DNA from: an uncultured Prevotellaceae bacterium
GTDB taxonomy: Bacteria > Bacteroidota > Bacteroidia > Bacteroidales > Bacteroidaceae
Length of the DNA stretch: 64,000 nucleotides
NCBI GenBank assembly: GCA_902768785.1
Contig: CACXMM010000011.1
Coordinates: 1-64,000, forward strand
Direction of reading: 5' to 3'
The notes under the pieces are model-generated. The model worked only from the letters and a program-made list of their open reading frames with translations, was not told where the DNA came from and ran no database searches. The position numbers were made by a program, and so were the translations under genes. Numbering within the stretch: position 1 is the stretch's first letter; each line of letters opens with the position of its first letter. Of the stretch, positions 57,727-64,000 are shown piece by piece.

Positions 57727-58518
57727 TTAATTCACAGAGTCGGAGGGCTGCGCCAGCTGATTCGGCGTGGGCACCTGAGGTAACGGAGCCTGGGGAGCTG
57801 TCTGTGGCATCACCGCAGGCTCTGCCATTCCGTTCATGATGGCCTCATTCTGCTTAGCAGTCTCATAGTAGCTCTTCACATAAGGATCGTTCTTGAAGTT
57901 GTCTGTCGCCTTACTCATCAGGGCCTCAATCCACGGCGTCAGCATCGGTGTACGGTTCCCGGCAGTGAGCATGAAGAATACGCCCGGTCCTAACACATTG
58001 TCGAAGTTCTCCTCGATAAAACCTGTAACCAGTTTATCCTCCTCATCGGCAATCTTCATCGCCTCCTGGTTCAGGCGGGTGTTCGTTACCGTTTCGTCTT
58101 CTCCGTCCATGATGGCCTGACTCTGCTTATGTCCTAAGTCCTCCATCTGTCGCTGCAGCTTGTTATAGTCCTCCAGAAATGCTGTCAGCTTATCGTTCAA
58201 AGGCGTGCCGCTTACCCGCTGTTGTGAGTTATCTATCTTGATACTAATCTCGCCACGCTCAATGACCACCGGCATAATACTCTCATCATCCATGAACAAG
58301 GTAGCCATCTTCGTGCTGTCAACCGTGCCGGTGAACTGGAACTTACCATGCACCACGTCGCATGAATCCACGTTCTTCAAGTCGCTGTTCTTGAAAACCT
58401 TCAAGTAGAGCATGCGACCGTCGAGCATCTGCACGTCGGAAGAACCTTGGATATTGTAACTGTTGGCGCACGATGTCAGGGCAGCCAACGTCAACATTGC
58501 ATAGATGATTTTATTCAT
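57727..58518 (-). CDS. DUF4369-type lipoprotein
   Basis: A 263-residue lipoprotein (lipobox cysteine at residue 17, LTSCANSY). Residues about 20-120 have the DUF4369 pattern: LDGRMLYLKVF, DSCDVVHGKFQFTGTVDSTKMATLFMDD, VVIERGEISIKID. The middle is helical, KLTAFLEDYNKLQRQMEDLGHKQ, and the tail is rich in Pro and Gln (PQTAPQAPLPQVPTPNQLAQ). DUF4369 domains often precede a thioredoxin fold, absent here. It is the first gene of the operon with pyrC, 12 bases upstream. Confidence 0.75.
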   Translation of the reverse strand: MNKIIYAMLTLAALTSCANSYNIQGSSDVQMLDGRMLYLKVFKNSDLKNVDSCDVVHGKFQFTGTVDSTKMATLFMDDESIMPVVIERGEISIKIDNSQQRVSGTPLNDKLTAFLEDYNKLQRQMEDLGHKQSQAIMDGEDETVTNTRLNQEAMKIADEEDKLVTGFIEENFDNVLGPGVFFMLTAGNRTPMLTPWIEALMSKATDNFKNDPYVKSYYETAKQNEAIMNGMAEPAVMPQTAPQAPLPQVPTPNQLAQPSDSVN

Positions 58519-58571
58519 AAACGATTCTCGTATAATAGCGCGGTAGTGGCATAACCGCTCAGAAAGCTTTG

Positions 58572-58579
58572 CAAAAGTA
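58572..58579 (-). promoter_or_regulatory. -7 box for the DUF4369-pyrC operon
   Basis: TACTTTTG on the minus strand, 54 bases upstream of the start at 58518. Confidence 0.5.
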
Positions 58580-58638
58580 CAATGTAATATTGAAGTATGG
58601 AAAAATTTTTATGCTATTTAAAACAATTGTATGTACTT

Positions 58639-59067
58639 TTAGCGTTTTTTTGCCTCTTTTTCCAATTCGCTACTGATTCTATGGGTGGTATAGACCTCTA
58701 AGATGGCGGCAACCAACAACAGCACCACCCATTTACCCAAGATATAAATAATGTACGCGTTAAGACCGTTCTGGATATGGGTCTGGAAAAAAGGCAGCAG
58801 GAAATTAAAAGCGTTCTCCACCATCAGTAAGCCGGCCACAACAAACAGCACATCAGCCATTATCATGATACGGCGCAGACGGCGGATGACGAAGTTCTTT
58901 CCCTCATAGACTTGCTGAAGCTGCATGGAAGCGAAGGCCAATGCCCCCACCAGGAAAATCCACGAAGAAGGTTTGCGGATACCAAAGACATACATCCCAG
59001 CACCAACAACCATCAATGCACCGCCGATCAGCAAAAGGATATTCTGCCATTTATTGAGCTGTCTCAT
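58639..59067 (-). CDS. Small four-helix membrane protein, unknown
   Basis: A 142-residue protein with four hydrophobic segments (NILLLIGGALMVVGAGMYVFG, SWIFLVGALAFASM, MADVLFVVAGLLMV, VLLLVAAILEVY), the charged ends being cytoplasmic. I recognise no family function. It starts 17 bases inside the FtsB-like gene, so it is co-translated with it and may act in cell division or envelope growth. The ATG at 59067 is preferred over a GTG at 59076. Confidence 0.6.
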   Translation of the reverse strand: MRQLNKWQNILLLIGGALMVVGAGMYVFGIRKPSSWIFLVGALAFASMQLQQVYEGKNFVIRRLRRIMIMADVLFVVAGLLMVENAFNFLLPFFQTHIQNGLNAYIIYILGKWVVLLLVAAILEVYTTHRISSELEKEAKKR

Positions 59068-59389
59068 TGTCCTCACTGTTTACAGGTTGCAAATCATCGC
59101 TCAGTACAAAGATGTCCTCATCATCGGCCTTCATGAAATAACGTTCACGGGCAATCTTCGTGATAGCCTTGGGGTTGCGGCGGAGCTCACGCAGCTGTGC
59201 CTCATCCCGCTCATACTGAGCATTGTATTCGGCAATCTTCGTCTCCAAATCCTCAATCTGCAGTTCGTACTTCACACGCTGGTAGAAGCTGTTCTCATCG
59301 AGAACACCCACAATCAGGATACCGATGATCAGCACAATCCAATACTTATTGTGACTGAGAAAGGCATAGACAGGATTTGATTTACTCAT
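59051..59389 (-). CDS. FtsB/DivIC septum formation initiator family protein
   Basis: A 112-residue bitopic membrane protein: short cytoplasmic N-terminus, one membrane helix (YWIVLIIGILIVGVLD), then a coiled-coil region (QRVKYELQIEDLETKIAEYNAQYERDEAQLRELRRN) and the conserved KIARERYFMKADDEDIFVL that is typical of DivIC/FtsB. It links FtsQ and FtsL in the divisome. It is divergently transcribed from dnaX with mirror-image promoter boxes in between. Confidence 0.85.
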   Translation of the reverse strand: MSKSNPVYAFLSHNKYWIVLIIGILIVGVLDENSFYQRVKYELQIEDLETKIAEYNAQYERDEAQLRELRRNPKAITKIARERYFMKADDEDIFVLSDDLQPVNSEDNETAQ

Positions 59390-59407
59390 ATTTTTTCCTT
59401 ATTTGAG

Positions 59408-59449
59408 CGCAAAGATAGCAATAATTCTCGAAAATTTGCTATCTTTGCA
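59408..59449. promoter_or_regulatory. Mirror-image promoters between divIC and dnaX
   Basis: GCAAAGATAGCA (59409-59420) and its exact complement TGCTATCTTTGC (59437-59448) form a 12-bp inverted repeat. Each contains TATCTTTG, the -7 box for leftward divIC (59410-59417) and for rightward dnaX (59440-59447). No clear TTTG -33 motif is seen for either. Confidence 0.6.
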
Positions 59450-59467
59450 CGAAAGTTTTCAATTATT

Positions 59468-61246
59468 ATGAAAGAATATATCGTTTCAGCACGCAAATAC
59501 AGGCCGATGAGCTTCGACTCTGTGGTGGGACAATCGGCGCTCACCACGACGCTGAAGAACGCGGTGAAGAGCGGGAAGTTGGCACATGCCTACCTTTTCT
59601 GCGGACCGCGAGGCGTTGGAAAGACCACTTGCGCCCGTATCTTTGCCAAGGCCATCAACTGTGAGACACCTACCGACGATGGTGAGGCCTGCAACCACTG
59701 TGAGAGTTGTCTGGCCTTCAACGAACAACGGTCGTATAACATCTTTGAACTCGATGCTGCTTCCAATAATTCCGTGGAGAATATCAAGACCCTGATGGAG
59801 CAGACGCGTATCCCGCCGCAGATCGGTAAATACAAGGTGTTCATCATCGATGAGGTACACATGCTTTCCACTGCAGCCTTCAACGCATTCCTCAAGACCT
59901 TGGAGGAACCGCCAGCACATGTCATCTTCATCCTTGCCACTACCGAGAAGCACAAGATCCTGCCCACGATTATCAGTCGGTGTCAGATATACGACTTCGA
60001 GAGAATGACAGTCCCCAACATCATCCACCACCTGAAGATGGTAGCAGACAAAGAAGGCATCACCTATGAGGAGGAAGCACTGAACATTATTGCCGAGAAA
60101 GCCGACGGCGGTATGCGTGATGCCCTGTCCATCTTCGACCAGGCTGTCTCATTCTGCCAGGGGAACATCACTTACCAGAAAGTCATTGAGGATCTGAACG
60201 TCTTGGATTCCGAGAACTATTTCCAGATTATCGACCTGGCCCTGGAAAACAAGGCCGCCGATATCATGGTGCTCTTGAACAATGTGATCAATAAAGGATT
60301 CGATGGTGGACATCTCATCAGCGGACTGGCCTCACATGTCCGCAATGTCCTGATGGCTAAGGATGAGCAGACCATTCCCTTGCTGGAAGTAAGTCAGCGC
60401 CAGATGGAACACTATCGTCAGCAAGCAAAAAAATGTCCTGTGAATTTTCTGTACAAGGCACTGAAGATCATGAACGACTGCGACATCAACTACCGGCAGA
60501 GCAGTAACAAGCGCTTGTTGGTGGAACTGACACTTATTCAGGTGGCCCAAATCACACAAGAGGATGATAGTCCTGCGGCGGGGCGTAGCCCTAAGAGATT
60601 AAAATCCCTGTTCAAAAAACTGATGAAGAGCGCTCAAGCAAAGGTGGCTGCACAGGGTACCACCGAGCGTTCCCTTCAAGCAGATGTGGAAGAGCATGTT
60701 ACCAAGCAGCCTTCCACTCCCTCACCGTCCATCCCAGATAAGTCTGCAGAGACTAAGCCCACGAATGCACAGCCCAAGGTGCGTATCTCATCCATTGGCA
60801 TGACTTTTGCCAACCTCAGCAAATCTCCTGAAAAGCCGTCGTTCCAGAAAGAGGATACCACATCCAAGGAAAACGCCGAACATCAGGACTTCAACAATGA
60901 CATGCTCCTGCTACAATGGACTGCGATGTGTAACCGTATGCCTCAACAGATGGCTGGCATGGCGGCACGAATGAAAAATATGACACCAACCATCACCACC
61001 TTCCCGCAGATCGAGGTAGTGATAGACAATGAGATCCTACTGAAACAGATGACCACCATCCAAAGGCGAATCCGCAATACGATGGCCCAGTCGCTGCATA
61101 ACAGTGATATAACCCTCACCCTCCGCCTCGCCAAACCGAATGAGGTGAAGAAGATTCTCAACAACCGGGAGATGCTGGAACAGATGCGCACAAAAAATCC
61201 TGCCTTAGACAAACTGCTCAACGAGTTGGAAATGGAGCTTGTATAA
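59468..61246 (+). CDS. dnaX: DNA polymerase III subunit gamma/tau
   Basis: A 592-residue clamp loader ATPase. Domains I-II have Walker A GPRGVGKTTCARIFA near residue 48, the zinc-binding CETPTDDGEACNHCESC, the Walker B DEVHMLS and the sensor-1 TTEKHKILPTIISRCQIYDF. The collar domain follows (about 220-345), then a low-complexity linker and a distinct C-terminal domain (about 480-592) that should bind the polymerase. An A-AAA-AAA slippery heptamer in the correct phase lies at 60427-60433, inside the collar domain. It opens the sliding clamp for replication. Confidence 0.96.
   Translation: MKEYIVSARKYRPMSFDSVVGQSALTTTLKNAVKSGKLAHAYLFCGPRGVGKTTCARIFAKAINCETPTDDGEACNHCESCLAFNEQRSYNIFELDAASNNSVENIKTLMEQTRIPPQIGKYKVFIIDEVHMLSTAAFNAFLKTLEEPPAHVIFILATTEKHKILPTIISRCQIYDFERMTVPNIIHHLKMVADKEGITYEEEALNIIAEKADGGMRDALSIFDQAVSFCQGNITYQKVIEDLNVLDSENYFQIIDLALENKAADIMVLLNNVINKGFDGGHLISGLASHVRNVLMAKDEQTIPLLEVSQRQMEHYRQQAKKCPVNFLYKALKIMNDCDINYRQSSNKRLLVELTLIQVAQITQEDDSPAAGRSPKRLKSLFKKLMKSAQAKVAAQGTTERSLQADVEEHVTKQPSTPSPSIPDKSAETKPTNAQPKVRISSIGMTFANLSKSPEKPSFQKEDTTSKENAEHQDFNNDMLLLQWTAMCNRMPQQMAGMAARMKNMTPTITTFPQIEVVIDNEILLKQMTTIQRRIRNTMAQSLHNSDITLTLRLAKPNEVKKILNNREMLEQMRTKNPALDKLLNELEMELV
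60427..60433 (+). promoter_or_regulatory. A-AAA-AAA slippery heptamer in dnaX
   Basis: The codons gca-aaa-aaa at codons 320-322 give A-AAA-AAA in the X-XXY-YYZ phase. A -1 slip would add about 25 codons and stop at a TAA, giving a product of about 346 residues. No clear stimulatory hairpin or Shine-Dalgarno is seen. Confidence 0.35.
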
Positions 61247-61272
61247 GACAGGAGTACCTTTATTTCGTTTCT

Positions 61273-62310
61273 TTATATCAGCGTCATGCCTAACTGCCGG
61301 CATTCCTTTCGCATCTCATCAGGCCAGATACTCGCCTGGATCTCTCCCAGATGACCTTTGTGAAGAAGTACCATACACAAACGACTCTGACCGATACCAC
61401 CACCAACACTCAGTGGCAATTCGTCATTCAGAAGCTTCTTGTGGAAATACAACTGTTCACGGTCTTCCTTGTGGCTCATCTTCAACTGTCGGAGAAGACT
61501 CTCCTTATCCACACGGATACCCATGGAAGAAAGCTCCACAGCACGTCCCAACACAGGATACCAAATCAGGATATCTCCATTCAGTCCCTTTTTTCCTTCT
61601 CCACATTCTGTCGTCCAGTCATCATAGTCGGGAGCACGTCCATCATGAGGCTCGCCATTCGCCAGCTTACCACCGATGCCGATAATGAAAACGGCACCAT
61701 ATTTCTCTGTAATCAGATTCTCACGTTCCTTGACACTCTTATCCGGATACATCGCCAGCAGATCTTCACTGTGGATGAAATGGATCTCCTGAGGCAAGAA
61801 GGGCTTCAGCATGCAATAGCGCTCACATACCAGAAACTCCGTACGGAGGATGGCAGCATAGATACGACGTACGATATTCTTCAAGAAATCGAGGTTTCGC
61901 TGTTCACGAGTCATCACAGCCTCCCAGTCCCACTGGTCAACATACAATGAATGGAGATTATCTAATTCCTCGTCGGCACGGATGGCATTCATATCGGTAT
62001 AGACACCATATCCTGGCTCCACATGATACTCTGCCAAGGTCAGACGCTTCCATTTAGCCAGCGAGTGCACCACCTCAGCCTCAGCATCACCGAGGTCTTT
62101 GATCGGGAAAGTGACGGGGCGCTCTACCCCATTCAAGTCATCGTTAATACCCAGTCCCTTCAATACAAAAAGCGGAGCCGTCACACGGCGCAGTCTCAGC
62201 TCCGTGCTAAGGTTCTGTTGGAAGAATTCCTTAATCAGTTTAATGCCCTGCTCCGTCTGTCGCATATCAAGAACCGACTGATAGTCGATGGGCTTAATAA
62301 TCTTACTCAT
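61273..62310 (-). CDS. asnA: Aspartate--ammonia ligase
   Basis: A 345-residue AsnA-type asparagine synthetase, which uses ammonia and ATP and shares ancestry with class II tRNA synthetases. It has RLRRVTAPLFV, GIDDDLNG-like GINDDLNGVERPV, ALxWKRLTLAEYHVEPGYGVYTDMNAIR, YVDQWDWE and a C-terminal LSVGGGIGQSRLCMVLLHKGHLGEIQ, in which the GGGIGQSR loop binds ATP. It has its own promoter (TACCTTTG, complement of 62349-62356) and converges on dnaX with a gap of 26 bases. Confidence 0.96.
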   Translation of the reverse strand: MSKIIKPIDYQSVLDMRQTEQGIKLIKEFFQQNLSTELRLRRVTAPLFVLKGLGINDDLNGVERPVTFPIKDLGDAEAEVVHSLAKWKRLTLAEYHVEPGYGVYTDMNAIRADEELDNLHSLYVDQWDWEAVMTREQRNLDFLKNIVRRIYAAILRTEFLVCERYCMLKPFLPQEIHFIHSEDLLAMYPDKSVKERENLITEKYGAVFIIGIGGKLANGEPHDGRAPDYDDWTTECGEGKKGLNGDILIWYPVLGRAVELSSMGIRVDKESLLRQLKMSHKEDREQLYFHKKLLNDELPLSVGGGIGQSRLCMVLLHKGHLGEIQASIWPDEMRKECRQLGMTLI

Positions 62311-62348
62311 GATTATACTTTATCTCTTTATTCTATCAAAACTGCGTG

Positions 62349-62356
62349 CAAAGGTA
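62349..62356 (-). promoter_or_regulatory. -7 box of asnA
   Basis: TACCTTTG on the minus strand, 39 bases before the start at 62310, with a TTG about 20 bases further upstream (62376-62378). Confidence 0.6.
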
Positions 62357-62489
62357 CATATAAAATATTAAAATGCAATGAAAAATTTAGAAATTTTGCA
62401 CATTTTGCAAACAAAACAGACAAAAATACAGACAAAACGTTACAGCTTAAGGGCCTTATCCATATCTTTTTCAATGACTACCTATACGA

Positions 62490-62520
62490 ACAGGGGTAAG
62501 CAAACACTGCTCACCCCTGT
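62490..62520. terminator. Strong hairpin between asnA and the TMEM43-family gene
   Basis: ACAGGGGT-AGCA with TGCT-ACCCCTGT across a 5-base loop and one internal mismatch (62490-62520). It lies after the stop codon of the leftward TMEM43-family gene and is probably its terminator, though it has no T-tract. Confidence 0.5.
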
Positions 62521-62565
62521 CATCTTATCTATATAATCTCCTTCTTAATTTTCAGGATCGTCCTG

Positions 62566-63957
62566 CTACACATTCTGTAACCCAGGCTGTGCCTTGCCAC
62601 GTTGAGCCAACTCCTTCAGTTTATCTTTTCCCTTGAAGGCAAACACCCAAATCAAGAACGCAGCCAAAGCCAACAAGGCAATTCCCAGCAACGGACGGTA
62701 GAACAGCCAGGCGATAGCGATGACGACCAGCGACCAGACGAGGCCCACCACGGTACATACCACACCAATGCCCCATCCAACGATATTGGCAATGAAGGGC
62801 ACCACCTTGAGCAAAGTAACCACAATATCGAAGATTCCCTTCAAGCCTAAGATTACCAACATGACACCCACGAATCTCCAGATCCAGAGGAAAAGGGTGT
62901 TCTGTGCATGCTCGCTCTCGAAAATCTCTGCCATGTCCTGCTTGCCCATACGGAGCACGGAGAAGGTCTTGCCGTTCTTAGCCTTATACGACTTGAATGT
63001 ATCGCCACTCACCTTGGCTATCACTGTCACCATGGCAGGCACCACTTTCTCGAAGGTAATACGTACATCACCTACCTGGGGACTATTCGCCGACTGTCCA
63101 AAATACAGTACATTACCAGCCTGATGCACAAAGTCATAATCACGTTTGTTCTCCTGTGGTACACTGTCAGGCACAACGGTTTTCACGGAATCAGGAACGA
63201 CGGCAATCAACGAATCGGATGCCGTACTGTCTGCCTTTGCCACAACGGCAGGCTTGGGAGCGGGCTTGGATACAGGTTGTGCAGGAGCTAAAGATCCTGC
63301 CCCATGGTAACGTATATGGATATCCCGGCATGACTTATCCCACGCTTTCAACTGATTGTCAGCCAAGTCAAGAATCACAGGCTCCATAGAACGAATGCTA
63401 TGAATCTGACTCTCATTCAGTCGATAAGCTCCAAAGGTTACATTCTCGGCCCATTGTCTTGAATCCTCAGCCGTATAGAGTACATAGTTTTTCGACTGGT
63501 AGGCAGGGTCATGAAACTGTGACGACTGCACAGGACGGTCCACCCATTCCATCGAATAGGTATAAGTAGTGACGATCTCCTGCTTCCCTCCCAGCTTATC
63601 CTTGCTTTCACTTTGCGCATGCTCTACCCACTGGTAGTATTCCACACGACGTTGCAGACCGATAGCACGGGCACCCAAGCCGAACTCAGCATCGGTAAGC
63701 GAATCCTGTGTGGTGGCCACAGCCGATGCATGCACCAGCTCCCCATCAAATTCAGGGTTAATCTTGCTCACGCTCTCCATCTCAACGGCAACTTTTTCTG
63801 CCTCGTTGAGCATCTTGTCTGTTTTCACCGCTCTACCTTCGTTCCACCACAAAAGGGCCGTACCCAAGCAGAAAAGAACAAATCCACCGGCGATTCCTTT
63901 AAACGAGCTACCGACACGCTGGCCATAGCCTCGGGTTGTTGTTTCTTGATAAGCCAT
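62566..63957 (-). CDS. TMEM43 family membrane protein
   Basis: A 463-residue protein. The N-terminus has a membrane helix (GIAGGFVLFCLGTALLWWNEGRAVKT, with the WWNEGRAV motif typical of the TMEM43 family), then a large periplasmic or luminal domain to about residue 355, and four membrane helices near the C-terminus. A Pro/Ala/Lys-rich insertion (about 230-275) interrupts the soluble domain. TMEM43 proteins are conserved from bacteria to animals (LUMA); the bacterial role is unknown. The gene's promoter was not recognised in the 43 bases before the window end. Confidence 0.85.
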   Translation of the reverse strand: MAYQETTTRGYGQRVGSSFKGIAGGFVLFCLGTALLWWNEGRAVKTDKMLNEAEKVAVEMESVSKINPEFDGELVHASAVATTQDSLTDAEFGLGARAIGLQRRVEYYQWVEHAQSESKDKLGGKQEIVTTYTYSMEWVDRPVQSSQFHDPAYQSKNYVLYTAEDSRQWAENVTFGAYRLNESQIHSIRSMEPVILDLADNQLKAWDKSCRDIHIRYHGAGSLAPAQPVSKPAPKPAVVAKADSTASDSLIAVVPDSVKTVVPDSVPQENKRDYDFVHQAGNVLYFGQSANSPQVGDVRITFEKVVPAMVTVIAKVSGDTFKSYKAKNGKTFSVLRMGKQDMAEIFESEHAQNTLFLWIWRFVGVMLVILGLKGIFDIVVTLLKVVPFIANIVGWGIGVVCTVVGLVWSLVVIAIAWLFYRPLLGIALLALAAFLIWVFAFKGKDKLKELAQRGKAQPGLQNV

Positions 63958-64000
63958 AATGATAAGTTAAATAAATGTTGTCAAACTATTTATACAGTTG

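Overview
The window looks like chromosomal DNA of a Bacteroidales bacterium, most likely Prevotella or a close relative. Supporting signs are many promoters of the Bacteroidetes type (-33 TTTG, about 20 bases, -7 TAnnTTTG), weak or absent Shine-Dalgarno sequences, many lipoproteins and SusC-like outer membrane proteins, Wzi and SLBB-type capsule export proteins, a TMEM43-family protein, stand-alone TrpB2, type B ribosomal protein L31, type IX-like C-terminal sorting tails, and a tmRNA whose tag ends EYALAA. No rRNA, tRNA, transposase, phage or CRISPR array was found.

Layout. 1-2.5 kb: two leftward genes, a choloylglycine-hydrolase-like enzyme and a serine beta-lactamase-fold hydrolase. 2.55-2.95 kb: tmRNA. 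3.1-19.8 kb: a surface polysaccharide locus with SLBB outer membrane exporter, Wzz-like chain-length protein, Wzy polymerase, Wzx flippase, pyruvyltransferase-family protein, a lipoprotein with a sulfatase-modifying-factor/C-type-lectin-like end, four glycosyltransferases, a short initiating phosphoglycosyltransferase, a lipocalin-like lipoprotein and Wzi. It contains no sugar-nucleotide synthesis genes. 20-23 kb: a low-complexity secreted protein, a histidine phosphatase, a DUF308 membrane protein and uridine kinase. 23.2-31 kb: a secreted EEP-family nuclease divergent from a TonB-dependent receptor and two OB-fold lipoproteins, then L31 and a secreted NUC1 nuclease. I read this as a possible extracellular nucleic-acid capture locus. 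31-34 kb: two unrecognised exported proteins. 34-38 kb: thioredoxin reductase and glutathione peroxidase operon, a small lipoprotein and a sodium/solute symporter. 38-42 kb: two secreted repeat proteins with sorting tails. 42-47 kb: TrpB2 and Mfd. 47.15-48.1 kb: a repeat-rich gap holding a promoter and a strongly structured, possibly non-coding RNA. 48.1-52.6 kb: a small gene and a giant secreted GLUG/cohesin/dockerin protein. 52.8-59.4 kb: polyprenol-phosphate mannosyltransferase-like protein and PlsC (rightward), then leftward metallophosphoesterase, MetH reactivation domain, dihydroorotase, a DUF4369 lipoprotein, a small membrane protein and FtsB/DivIC. 59.5-64 kb: DnaX, AsnA and a TMEM43-family protein.

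A feature of the whole window is the organisation of convergent gene pairs. Ten pairs meet tail to tail. Seven have gaps of 26 bases or less, or overlap. The other three have gaps of 95-176 bases that are largely filled with short repeats: two with the same 22-base palindromic unit and one with a heptanucleotide inverted array. A related heptamer block has entered the dihydroorotase reading frame. Functions are from reading motifs by eye, with no database search.
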